In this document: piece after piece, positions 42,880 through 51,097 of the stretch | How positions within the stretch are numbered: position 1 is the first letter of the stretch | How the letters are laid out: each line of letters opens with the position of its first letter | Source of the DNA: Xylanimonas cellulosilytica | GTDB lineage: Bacteria > Actinomycetota > Actinomycetes > Actinomycetales > Actinomycetaceae | Direction: 5' to 3' | Assembly: GCA_001072465.1 (NCBI GenBank) | Contig: JVKM01000061.1 | Coordinates: forward strand, 1-64,000 | Length of the DNA stretch: 64,000 nt | Notes under the pieces: model-generated | What the model was told of the DNA's origin: nothing | What the model saw: the letters and a program-made list of their open reading frames with translations, nothing else | Database searches by the model: none | Position numbers and translations under genes: made by a program

Positions 42880-43560
42880 TTATCCGTGCAGGGCAGCGAC
42901 GATTCGCTCGACCTCCGCCCGATCGGTTCCCGAGGTTCCGGGTGCGCGCATGTGGACCTCTCGTGCTCCCGAGGCAGCCACGACCTCGGCGACGTTATGA
43001 GCGCGCAGGCCACCCGACACCAGGATGATGATGTCGTCTCCCCCGCGCTCGACGAGGCGGGCGAGGGCGTCCGGCTGTGCGACGGCCGGATCCCCACCCG
43101 TCGTCAGCACGCGGTCATACCCGAGTTCCATGAGGACGTCGAGGCCGCGATCCTGATCCACGACCTGGTCAAATCCACGGTGGAAGGTCAACGGCGCGTC
43201 CTCGGCCGTGTCCCGCAGGCGCGCGGCCGCGTTCACGTCGATTTGCCCGTCGCGGGTAATAACGCCGACGACGAAGCCGAGGCGCACGTCCGATCCCCGA
43301 CCGATCGACGAGAGGGTCACGATGTCGGAGGCGATGCGGTCGACCTCTTCGCGCGTATGCACGAAGTCCCCGGGGCGCGGGCGCACGAGCACCTGAACGC
43401 CGCCGGCGGGCGCCACCTCGAGGGCGGCGGCCACCTCGTCGAATGCGGGGGTCAGGCCGCCGCACGACAGGTCGGTGCAGATCTCGATGCGATCCGCTCC
43501 CCCGTCGCGCGCACGGCGCACGCCCACGGCATCTTCCACGCAAATCTCTACAGTCGTCAC
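42880..43560 (-). CDS. cutC: CutC family TIM-barrel protein
   Basis: A 226-residue CutC-family protein. It reads VEICVEDAVGVRRARDGGAD then RIEICTDLSCGGLTPAFDEV, PAGGVQVLVRPRPGDFVHT, GRGSDVRLGFVVGVITRDGQ, TFHRGFDQVVDQDRGLDVLM, YDRVLTTGGDPAVAQP and the late IIILVSGGLRAHNV, all standard for the family's triose-isomerase-like barrel. The name comes from an old E. coli copper-tolerance report that has been questioned; here, between a sugar kinase and nagB in a coupled operon, a role in sugar or amino-sugar metabolism is more likely. GTG start overlaps the kinase stop by 4 bases. Confidence 0.92.
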   Translation of the reverse strand: MTTVEICVEDAVGVRRARDGGADRIEICTDLSCGGLTPAFDEVAAALEVAPAGGVQVLVRPRPGDFVHTREEVDRIASDIVTLSSIGRGSDVRLGFVVGVITRDGQIDVNAAARLRDTAEDAPLTFHRGFDQVVDQDRGLDVLMELGYDRVLTTGGDPAVAQPDALARLVERGGDDIIILVSGGLRAHNVAEVVAASGAREVHMRAPGTSGTDRAEVERIVAALHG

Positions 43561-44489
43561 GGCTGCCACCTCTCGTAGCACGTCGAGCCACCCACGCGGG
43601 CAGCCAGGATCGCGGCACCCCAGCGACCGCCCGCTCCTCCGAGGGAGGCGCGGACGATTTCGGGAGCATCACGGAATGTCAGCATCGAAGCGAATTCCTC
43701 TCGCAGCGGTGCCAGCAGGTTCTCCCCCGCGTGCGACAGGCCGCCGCCGATGATGATGCGCTCGACGTCGACGGTGAGCGTCATGTGGGTGAGGGAGAGC
43801 GCGAGTGCACGAACCGCGGTGTCCCACACCTCGGTCGCGACCGGGTCGGTACCGATGCCGGCCTCGACAGCCTTCGCACCGATGTCCTCACCGGTCGCCT
43901 GCTCGTAGCGCCTCGCGATGCCCTTCGCCGAGGCGTAGACCTCCAGGCACCCGCGCGACCCGCAGCGGCAGGACTCACCACCGGGGAAGACGGGCGCGTG
44001 CCCGACTTCGCCGGCGCTAAACGTCGCACCACTCCACAGGTTATCCCCGAGCATGAGGGCCACGGAGATGCCGGTACCGATGGGCATCATGAGAAAGGAG
44101 GAAGCCCCTCGGCCCGCGCCGAGGAGTCCCTCAGCCAGGCCGGCGGCGCGCCCGTCGTGCATGAGTGCGGCGGGTACGCCCGTGGCATCCTCGACCGCGC
44201 GTGCCAGCTGGACACCGCGCAGCTCGAGGTTCGCCGCGTACACGACGGTCCCGCTCTCCTCATCGACGAGGCCGGGGCAGATCAGGCCGAAACCGACCAG
44301 TCCCGGATAGTCGCTCGCGAGTCGCGCACCGATACGTCCCACCTGCTCGGCCACGGCCTCGCGGTTGGTCGGCTCGTTTCCCTGAGTGAGGATCGCGCCC
44401 GCCTCATCGACGATCATCCACTTGATGGATGTGCCTCCGATGTCGATGCCCGCAAATACCGGGCCCTCGGAATCCTTGACGGCGCTCAT
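43557..44489 (-). CDS. ROK-family sugar kinase
   Basis: A 310-residue ROK kinase. ATP-binding loop FAGIDIGGTSIKWMIVDEAG near residue 12, the catalytic region GVPAALMHDGRAAGLAEG with Asp kept, and the zinc motif GEVGHAPVFPGGESCRCGSR then GCLEVYAS. In most ROK glucose kinases the catalytic loop reads N-D-x-N-A; here it is H-D-G-R-A, so the sugar-contacting Asn is replaced and the substrate may not be plain glucose. Kinases of this family phosphorylate glucose, GlcNAc, ManNAc, fructose or MurNAc-like sugars. It is coupled to the M81 gene upstream (ATGA) and cutC downstream. Confidence 0.9.
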   Translation of the reverse strand: MSAVKDSEGPVFAGIDIGGTSIKWMIVDEAGAILTQGNEPTNREAVAEQVGRIGARLASDYPGLVGFGLICPGLVDEESGTVVYAANLELRGVQLARAVEDATGVPAALMHDGRAAGLAEGLLGAGRGASSFLMMPIGTGISVALMLGDNLWSGATFSAGEVGHAPVFPGGESCRCGSRGCLEVYASAKGIARRYEQATGEDIGAKAVEAGIGTDPVATEVWDTAVRALALSLTHMTLTVDVERIIIGGGLSHAGENLLAPLREEFASMLTFRDAPEIVRASLGGAGGRWGAAILAARVGGSTCYERWQP

Positions 44490-45943
44490 GGTACGACGAC
44501 CTGAGCATGCAGATCGGGATCTGCCATATCCGGATCGAAGGGGAACATCGGACGCTCAATCTTGTGGTGACCGAGGCGGATAAGGTCCTGATCGACTCCA
44601 CCGGGGGTCAGCGCCATGAGCCAGCCCTTCTGGGTCTCGTACAGGTCGGGCTCCAGGTAACCGATCTTGACGACGACGACGTCGGCGGTGGTGATATCCA
44701 CGCCGAGCAGCTCGAACTGGCTGTACATCGTGTACTGGTTGCGGTTCGTCGTGATGATGAAGCGCAGGCCGCCCGTGCGCAGCAGCGCGGTGTGGCCACC
44801 CATCGGGTCGTCGGCGAGGGCCTCGACCGTGGCGTGGACGTTCAGCGGACCGGGCTCACGGGTGTCGATGTGCCCGCCGACCTCGAGGTCGACCTCGGCG
44901 CCGACACCGGCCTCCCACGCGATGGCGGCCGCGGCGGGATCGATGATCGAGGCGTACACGACGTCGAGCGTGGCCTCCTGGACGGGCTTCCACGCGAGCA
45001 GGGCCGCGAGCGCAACCGTCACGTCGTCGGCACCGCCGGCGCCCGGGTTGTCACCGGAGTCGGAGATGAAGAAGGGCTTGGGGCCCTCCTCTGCGGCTGC
45101 CAGGCACTCTTCCATGGAGGCAACGGGGGCCACGAACTCGAAGCGGTCGTGCACGTCCCAGAAGTACTGGCCGATGCGCTCGGCCTGCTCCTTGACGAGC
45201 TCCGCGTCGTCACCCGTGACGACGACCGCGCCCTTGCAGCGCGGCTGGTCGGCCCACGCGAAGCCGATCCAGATCGCGGCGTCCAGGATGCCGTCCATCG
45301 CTTCGATGGGGTCGATCATCTTGTACAGGGACTTGGCGGGTTCGATGCGGGTCGAGGTCTTCTCGCCCGGCAGCAGCACGGGGACGTGGACGAGGGCCTT
45401 GACGGGCTTGGGCTGGCCGTTCAGGAGGCGCATGCCCAGGTTGTAGGCGGCGCGACGGCGCGACTCGAGGGCGTCCTCGTGGGGTGCGAGGCGGTAGCAG
45501 GTGAGGATGTCGCAGCCGTCGAAGAGGTCCTGGGAGACGTTTCCGTGCAGGTCCATCGAGGCGCTGACCATGGGCTCGGGGCCGATGACGCCGCGGATGG
45601 CGTTGATGAGGTCGCCCTCGGCGTCGTCCATGCCCTGGACGCTCATGGCGCCGTGGATGTCGAAGAAGAGGCCGTCGAGCGGGCCGGCAGCGGCGAGGCC
45701 CTCGAGGATCTCAGCCTTCCAGGCGTCGTAGGCGCCGCGCTCGACGACGCCGCCGGGCAGGGCGCGCGAGTGCAGGACGGGGATCCACTCGATCTGGGTG
45801 GCCCAGTCCTCATCGCGCCAGTAGAAGCGGTCCATCAGTTCCTCGCCGCGGGTAACGATAAAGTCGTCGGCGGTCGAGATGTAGGGGGTGAACGTCGAGG
45901 ATTCGATGTGGATGCCGGCAACCGCGATGCGGGGCTTGGTCAT
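44486..45943 (-). CDS. M81 family metallopeptidase (MlrC-like)
   Basis: A 485-residue MlrC/M81 protein. It begins RIAVAGIHIESSTFTPYIST, the family start. Metal-site candidates are DGLFFDIHGAMSVQG, MVSASMDLHGNVSQDLFDGC and FFISDSGDNPGAGGADDVTV; the C-terminal DUF1485-type domain has LRTGGLRFIITTNRNQYTMY and VVVKIGYLEPDLY. MlrC of Sphingomonas cleaves linearised microcystin, but most homologues are of unknown function and lie beside peptide ABC transporters. Its place here between a ROK regulator and a ROK kinase, opposite a Dpp-type importer, suggests hydrolysis of an imported conjugate with an amide bond. Stop and start overlaps (ATGA) on both sides show tight coupling. Confidence 0.9.
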   Translation of the reverse strand: MTKPRIAVAGIHIESSTFTPYISTADDFIVTRGEELMDRFYWRDEDWATQIEWIPVLHSRALPGGVVERGAYDAWKAEILEGLAAAGPLDGLFFDIHGAMSVQGMDDAEGDLINAIRGVIGPEPMVSASMDLHGNVSQDLFDGCDILTCYRLAPHEDALESRRRAAYNLGMRLLNGQPKPVKALVHVPVLLPGEKTSTRIEPAKSLYKMIDPIEAMDGILDAAIWIGFAWADQPRCKGAVVVTGDDAELVKEQAERIGQYFWDVHDRFEFVAPVASMEECLAAAEEGPKPFFISDSGDNPGAGGADDVTVALAALLAWKPVQEATLDVVYASIIDPAAAAIAWEAGVGAEVDLEVGGHIDTREPGPLNVHATVEALADDPMGGHTALLRTGGLRFIITTNRNQYTMYSQFELLGVDITTADVVVVKIGYLEPDLYETQKGWLMALTPGGVDQDLIRLGHHKIERPMFPFDPDMADPDLHAQVVVP

Positions 45944-47088
45944 GAGCGATTCTCCTTTGAGATCTTCGAGGGGGTGAGTGTCGAGAGCCCCCAGAGCGCC
46001 GCTTCGCGCCCTGATCGAGACGATTCGATCACGAGGTGTTCCATGATCGAGGGGAGGCAGGATTGGTGGAGTGCGGCGCGCACTCCGGCGGTGAAAGCAT
46101 CGACGGCGGAGAGTGCTCCACCGACAATGACTCCCTGGGGTGCCAGGAAGGACACGAGGTGGGCGACGCAGTGGCCCAGGAGGGTGCCCGCCTGGCGGAT
46201 GGCCGTCGCAACTTCGGGGATACCGTCACGTGCGGCGGCCAGAAGCTGTGCGTTGTTCTCATAGACGAGGCCTGCTGCGGCCAGGTCTGCTCGGATCGAG
46301 TCGGCGGACGCGATCGTTTCGAGGCATCCGACGTTGCCACACTTGCAGGGGCGGCCCGCGGCGGCCTCGACGGGGATGTGCGAGATATCCCCGGCCAGTC
46401 CGCCCTGCCCCACCTGCGGCACGCCATCAACGAGGTAGGCGCCGCCGATAGCGGAGCCGGCCTTGACGTAGATGAGCGTGTCGATGGGGGTCACGCCCTG
46501 GAGACGACGCCGGTAGACGGATTCGCCGATGGCTCCCGCGCGCGCGTCGTTTTCGATGAGGGCGGGCAGGCCGCACTGCTCGGTGATGGCCTCGGCGACG
46601 TTAATGCCGTCCCACCCGGGCATGCGGGCGGGGCGGATCACGCGAGAGCGCTCCGCGTCCACGGGACCAGGAACCGCCAGGGCAATGCCACCGACCCGCA
46701 CGCCGGCAGCTTCTTCCTGGCGAGACACCTCGTCCATGACAGCGTCGAGCACCACCTGCGGACCTTCCGCGATGTCGATAAGGAGGCTCGAGGCCTGCCC
46801 GACTCCGCGGGTGGGGTCCGTCAGTGCGACGAGGCCGTGGTGGGCTCCCAGCTCGACGAGGGCGAGTGCTCCGGCGCCGTCGGAGGTGACGAGGCGGCGC
46901 GCACGCCGCCCACCCGTAGAAACAGAGTGTTCCGCTTCCGCGATGACCCCGGCTTCGACGAGGCGAGACACAGCGGCCGACACCGTTGATGGTGCGAGGC
47001 CCGTTTGCTTGACAATCGCGGGCCTGGTGTCTGCTTGACCGGACCCAATCAGCGTCAGGACGGTCTCGTCGACATCATGCGTGGCCAT
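45940..47088 (-). CDS. ROK-family transcriptional regulator
   Basis: A 382-residue NagC/XylR-type regulator. The N-terminal winged helix (residues 5-65: TVLTLIGSGQADTRPAIVKQ then TGLAPSTVSAAVSRLVEAGV) is followed by a ROK sugar-binding domain with the zinc motif GDISHIPVEAAAGRPCKCGN and VGCLETIASADSIR. The domain keeps the catalytic-type Asp region ALIENDARAGAIGESVYR, which binds ligand. It is the first gene of the minus-strand operon and lies 249 bases from the divergent ABC-transporter operon, so it likely controls both, responding to the free or phosphorylated sugar. Confidence 0.92.
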   Translation of the reverse strand: MATHDVDETVLTLIGSGQADTRPAIVKQTGLAPSTVSAAVSRLVEAGVIAEAEHSVSTGGRRARRLVTSDGAGALALVELGAHHGLVALTDPTRGVGQASSLLIDIAEGPQVVLDAVMDEVSRQEEAAGVRVGGIALAVPGPVDAERSRVIRPARMPGWDGINVAEAITEQCGLPALIENDARAGAIGESVYRRRLQGVTPIDTLIYVKAGSAIGGAYLVDGVPQVGQGGLAGDISHIPVEAAAGRPCKCGNVGCLETIASADSIRADLAAAGLVYENNAQLLAAARDGIPEVATAIRQAGTLLGHCVAHLVSFLAPQGVIVGGALSAVDAFTAGVRAALHQSCLPSIMEHLVIESSRSGREAALWGLSTLTPSKISKENRS

Positions 47089-47169
47089 GACACCTCCTCT
47101 AAGTACGTATGCAGTAACTACAACGTTACACTGCGCTCATCGTTGAGAACATGATTCATTATGCCCCAC

Positions 47170-47194
47170 CGAAGAAAGTCTGACACTTCTTTCG
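47170..47194. promoter_or_regulatory. 25-bp near-perfect palindrome, putative ROK-regulator operator
   Basis: Arms CGAAGAAAGT and ACTTCTTTCG, 8 of 10 pairing positions, around CTGAC, in the gap between the divergent ROK and ABC operons. Shares the GTCTGAC core with the site upstream of nagB. Confidence 0.55.
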
Positions 47195-47262
47195 TCGAAA
47201 TATCTTGTTATTTTTTCGTAACATTCCACATTTTGGCCAAAGTGGCAACATTCGCCAACAAA

Positions 47263-47290
47263 CTGTCATATGATGAACGTCATCTGACAG
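47263..47290. promoter_or_regulatory. Second palindrome overlapping the -10 of the ABC operon
   Basis: CTGTCA (47263-47268) and TGACAG (47285-47290) with inner halves GATGA and TCATC. A -10-like TATGAT lies inside at 47269-47274, so binding here would repress. The -35 is poor, fitting an activatable or tightly repressed promoter. Confidence 0.5.
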
Positions 47291-47337
47291 GGTTGTCATC
47301 CGTCAGTGTCCCCGATCAACGTTGATTTGGAGCAGTC

Positions 47338-49152
47338 ATGAACCTTAGAAAGAAGCGGTGGATGGTCACCGGCGCGGCCCTCGCAATGGTCGCCTCCCTG
47401 GGCCTGTCCGCCTGTGGTGGCGGCGGCAGCAGCAGCGGCGGCGGCCAGGCAGCCAACTCGGAAACCGGAAAGAACGAGGTCACGATGGCCTCGCGTACCC
47501 CCAACTGGATCTTCCCGGTCTCCGCAAAGGGCTACACGCAGGGCGAGAACGGCCAGTTCATCCAGGCGATGTACCGCCCGCTCTTCGCCTACAAGTCCAC
47601 CTCTGATACCCCCTACAAGATCAACCTCCCCAAGTCCCTGGGCACCGTTCCCGAGGTCTCTGAGGACGGCCTGACCTACACCATCAAGCTGCGCGACGAC
47701 GCCAAGTGGTCCGACGGCACGCCCGTCACCACCCGCGACGTTGAGTTCTGGTGGAACCTCGTCACCAACAACAAGGACGAATGGGCCTCGTACAAGAAGG
47801 GCTTCTTCCCCGACGGTGCCGATCTGAAGATCATCGACGAGCACACGTTCTCGATCACCACCGAGACCAAGTTCGCCCCGGCCTGGTTCATTGACAACCA
47901 GATCAACAAGGTCGCTCTGCTCCCCCAGCACGCCTGGGACAAGACCAGCGCCGACGAGGCCGTCTCCGACCTCGACCGCACCCCCGAGGGCGCCCAGAAG
48001 GTCTTCGCCTACCTGCAGGGCGAGGCCAAGAACCTGTCCTCCTACGCCACCAACCCGCTGTGGCAGACGGTGAACGGCCCCTGGAAGCTCAAGGAATTCA
48101 CCCCCGACCAGGGCCTGACACTCGTCCCCAATGAGAACTACTGGGGCGAGGACAAGCCCAAGATCGACGCGCTGATCTACAAGGCCTTCACGGGTGACGA
48201 CGCCGAATTCAACTCCGTGCGTTCGGGCGCCATCGACTTCGGCTACATCCCGGCCGCGCAGTACAACCAGCGCAAGGCCGTCGAGGACAAGGGCTACAAC
48301 GTCTTCCTGTGGCCCGGCAACTCCATCACCTACCTGGCCCTGAACTTCCACGAGAAGGCCCCCGGCTCGAAGTTCATCAACCAGAAGTACATCCGCCAGG
48401 CGATGCAGCAGCTGATCGACCAGCCGACCCTGTCTGAGAAGATCTGGTCCGGCACCGCCTCCCCGACCTGTGGCCCCGTCCCGATGCCCGCCGAGAAGAC
48501 CGGCACCACCGAGGGCTGCGTCTACAAGTTCGATCCGGAAGCCGCCAAGAAGCTCCTCGAGGACCACGGCTGGAAGGTCGTGCCCGACGGTGAAACCACC
48601 TGCGAGAACCCCGGCACCGGCGCCAACCAGTGTGGCGAGGGCATCGCGGCCGGCGACAAGCTGAGCTTCAAGCTCGTCTCCCAGTCGGGCTTCGTCTCCA
48701 CGCACCAGATGTTCGAGGAGATCATCTCCCAGTTCGGCAAGCTCGGCATCAAGATCGACATGAACGAGGTCCCCGACTCGGTCGGCGCCTCGCAGGCATG
48801 TGACGACGAGACCCCCTGCACCTGGGACCTGTCCTTCTTCGGATCCCAGACCTCGTGGGGCTTCCCGATCTACGCCTCCGGCGAGCGCCTCTTCGCCTCT
48901 GACGCTCCCGTCAACCTCGGCCAGTACAAGAACCCCGAGGCTGACAAGCTCATCGAAGAGTCGACCCGCTCCTCCGAGCCCAACGCTCTCCAGGCATACA
49001 ACGACTACCTCGCGGAGGACCTCCCCGTTCTGTGGATGCCCAACCCGTACTACCAGATCACCGCAGTGAAGAAGACGCTCGACCTGGGCGAACTCGACGC
49101 CACCGGCGACACCTGGCCCGAGGATTGGTCGTGGTCGACCGAAGGTAAGTAA
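47338..49152 (+). CDS. Dpp/Opp-type ABC transporter substrate-binding lipoprotein
   Basis: A 604-residue family 5 solute-binding lipoprotein. The signal ends LGLSACGGGG (lipobox Cys about residue 25), followed by a Gly/Ser linker. SBP_bac_5 markers include SEDGLTYTIKLRDDAKWSDG and TPVTTRDVEFWWN, then YWGEDKPKIDALIYKAFTGD and KYIRQAMQQLIDQPTLSEKI. Two cysteine-containing loops (SPTCGPVPMPAEKTGTTEGC and ENPGTGANQCGEG) are unusual for this family in Gram-positives and may form disulfides. It feeds the permeases encoded downstream with a di- or oligopeptide or related ligand. A strong hairpin after the stop probably sets its higher expression. Confidence 0.92.
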   Translation: MNLRKKRWMVTGAALAMVASLGLSACGGGGSSSGGGQAANSETGKNEVTMASRTPNWIFPVSAKGYTQGENGQFIQAMYRPLFAYKSTSDTPYKINLPKSLGTVPEVSEDGLTYTIKLRDDAKWSDGTPVTTRDVEFWWNLVTNNKDEWASYKKGFFPDGADLKIIDEHTFSITTETKFAPAWFIDNQINKVALLPQHAWDKTSADEAVSDLDRTPEGAQKVFAYLQGEAKNLSSYATNPLWQTVNGPWKLKEFTPDQGLTLVPNENYWGEDKPKIDALIYKAFTGDDAEFNSVRSGAIDFGYIPAAQYNQRKAVEDKGYNVFLWPGNSITYLALNFHEKAPGSKFINQKYIRQAMQQLIDQPTLSEKIWSGTASPTCGPVPMPAEKTGTTEGCVYKFDPEAAKKLLEDHGWKVVPDGETTCENPGTGANQCGEGIAAGDKLSFKLVSQSGFVSTHQMFEEIISQFGKLGIKIDMNEVPDSVGASQACDDETPCTWDLSFFGSQTSWGFPIYASGERLFASDAPVNLGQYKNPEADKLIEESTRSSEPNALQAYNDYLAEDLPVLWMPNPYYQITAVKKTLDLGELDATGDTWPEDWSWSTEGK

Positions 49153-49173
49153 ACCTTCGCCTTGACGCCTCAC

Positions 49174-49213
49174 GGGGCAGGCGCCCGCACCCGCACATGC
49201 GGGCGCCTGCCCC
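49174..49213 (+). terminator. Intra-operon 16-bp hairpin between binding protein and permease
   Basis: GGGGCAGGCGCCCGCA and TGCGGGCGCCTGCCCC, 8-base loop, directly followed by CTTACTG. In transporter operons such stems attenuate or stabilise so that the binding protein exceeds the permeases. Confidence 0.8.
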
Positions 49214-49231
49214 CTTACTGTGGAGTTCGCA

Positions 49232-50191
49232 ATGATCCAATTCATCCTCAAACGCCTCGGCCAGGCAGTCGTCGTTGTCTTCCTGGTCACCATCATCACC
49301 TTCATCCTCCTCCAGTCTCAGCCGGGCGGCGCAGCCCGAGCGGCACTCGGTAAGGATGCGACCCAAGAACAGCTCGCGGCCTTCGACCACGAAAACGGAT
49401 ACGACCGGCCCATCCCCGAGCAGTACGTCAACTACCTGAACAAAATTGCGCACGGCGACTTCGGCTACTCCTACCAGCACAACCAGTCTGTGAACGACCT
49501 GCTGGCCGCCCGCCTGCCGCGCACCATCTTCCTGTCCCTCCTGTCCACCATCCTGGCTCTCATCGTCGCGATCCCCCTGGGCGTGTGGCAGGCCGTCAAG
49601 AGAAATAAAGCGCCCGACTACATCGTGACGATCGCGTGTCTGCTCGCCTACTCGACGCCGATCTTCTTCGCGGGCCTGCTCCTCATCGTCCTCTTCTCCC
49701 AGGTATGGCCAATCCTGCCCAACGATGCTCCGCAGGGGGAGGCCCTGTCGGTCATGTGGGAACAGTGGGATCACCTGGTTCTGCCCGTGTGTGCCCTGTC
49801 GATCGGCACGATTGCCGCCTACGCGCGCTACGTGCGCTCCTCGATGGTGGATAACCTCAACGAGCAGTACGTGCGCACCGCTCGCGCGAAGGGCCTGTCG
49901 GAGTTCCGCGTCGTCTTCGTTCACACGCTGCGCAACGCCATGTTCCCCGTCATCACGATGATCGGCCTGTACATCCCCGCGATGTTCTGTGGCGCCCTGG
50001 TTATCGAGACGCTCTTCAACTTCAACGGCATGGGTTACCTGTACTACCAGGCGACCGGCAGGCGCGACTACCCGATTCTCCTCGGCGTCGCCCTGATCGT
50101 CTCCTTCGCGACCGTTATCGGCGCGCTCCTGGCAGACTTCCTCTACGCCCTCGCTGATCCCCGTATCCGACTGGCAGGACGTGCCAAATGA
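49232..50191 (+). CDS. Dpp-type ABC transporter permease (DppB-like)
   Basis: A 319-residue inner-membrane permease with six helices. It opens MIQFILKRLGQAVVVVFLVT, the DppB start, has a large outer loop (residues 30-95) and the EAA loop VRTARAKGLSEFRVVFVHTL then RNAMFPVI, which docks on the ATPase. ATG 49232 is preferred to an upstream in-frame GTG (49220) as GTGGAG precedes it by 7 bases. Its stop overlaps the next permease start (ATGA). Confidence 0.93.
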   Translation: MIQFILKRLGQAVVVVFLVTIITFILLQSQPGGAARAALGKDATQEQLAAFDHENGYDRPIPEQYVNYLNKIAHGDFGYSYQHNQSVNDLLAARLPRTIFLSLLSTILALIVAIPLGVWQAVKRNKAPDYIVTIACLLAYSTPIFFAGLLLIVLFSQVWPILPNDAPQGEALSVMWEQWDHLVLPVCALSIGTIAAYARYVRSSMVDNLNEQYVRTARAKGLSEFRVVFVHTLRNAMFPVITMIGLYIPAMFCGALVIETLFNFNGMGYLYYQATGRRDYPILLGVALIVSFATVIGALLADFLYALADPRIRLAGRAK

Positions 50192-51087
50192 CCACCGCAA
50201 CCGCACCCATCGCCGCGCCGGCCAAGGCGCGCTCCGCCCGCAAGTCGACGAAGCTGCAGGGCCTGCAGGTCTTCATGGAGAACAAGCTCGCCGTCTTCGG
50301 CGTGTGCCTCATCCTCATCCTGATGGCCTTCTCGTTCATCGGCCCCATGTTCTACGTGACCGACCAGATCCACACGGACCTGTCGAACTCGGCCCTGCCT
50401 CCCTCAGCCGAGCACCCGCTCGGCACCGACATGGTCGGCTACGACCAGCTCGGACGCCTCATGAAGGGCGGCCAGACCTCGATCATCGTCGGCCTGTTCG
50501 CCGGCATCTTCGCCACCACGATCGGCACGCTCTACGGCGCGATCGCCGGCTTCGTGGGCGGCTGGATCGACGCGATCATGATGCGCCTCGTTGACGCGCT
50601 CATGTCCGTGCCCGTCCTGTTCCTCTTCATGCTGATCGCCACGATGATCCCGCCGACCGTCCCGGTCCTCATCATCATCATGTCGGCCCTGTCCTGGCTG
50701 GGAACGTCCCGATTGATTCGAGGCGAGGCCCTCTCCCTGCGCACGCGCGAGTACGTCGTCGCGATGCGTGGCATGGGCGGCTCGATGCCTCGAGCAATCC
50801 GGACGCACATCGTCCGTAACACGATCGGCACCGTCATCGTCAACGCGACCTTCCAGGTCGCAGACGCCGTCCTCTACGTCGCCTACCTGTCGTTCCTCGG
50901 CCTGGGCGCGCAGCCTCCCGCTACCGACTGGGGAGCCATGCTCTCCAACAGCCAGTCGCACGTCTACTCGGGCAACTGGTGGCTGCTCTACCCGCCGGGC
51001 GTCCTCATCATCCTCCTGGTCCTGTCGTTCAACTTCATTGGCGACGGCCTGCGTGACGCCTTCGAAGTTCGACTGCGCAAGAGGTGA
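50188..51087 (+). CDS. Dpp-type ABC transporter permease (DppC-like)
   Basis: A 299-residue second permease. After a basic N-terminus it has MAFSFIGPMFY, then HPLGTDMVGYDQLGRLMKGG, the LGTD-x-x-G-x-D hallmark of DppC, and the coupling loop LRTREYVVAMRGMGGSMPRA then IRTHIVRN. Six helices expected. Coupled to the first permease, with the ATPase gene 10 bases downstream. Confidence 0.93.
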   Translation: MTTATAPIAAPAKARSARKSTKLQGLQVFMENKLAVFGVCLILILMAFSFIGPMFYVTDQIHTDLSNSALPPSAEHPLGTDMVGYDQLGRLMKGGQTSIIVGLFAGIFATTIGTLYGAIAGFVGGWIDAIMMRLVDALMSVPVLFLFMLIATMIPPTVPVLIIIMSALSWLGTSRLIRGEALSLRTREYVVAMRGMGGSMPRAIRTHIVRNTIGTVIVNATFQVADAVLYVAYLSFLGLGAQPPATDWGAMLSNSQSHVYSGNWWLLYPPGVLIILLVLSFNFIGDGLRDAFEVRLRKR

Positions 51088-51097
51088 GCACTGAACT

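Noticed and set aside
44263..44277. Another copy of the ACGAGGCCGGGGC motif
   Set aside because: Lies inside the ROK kinase coding sequence where it encodes the conserved CPGLVDE segment; coincidence.
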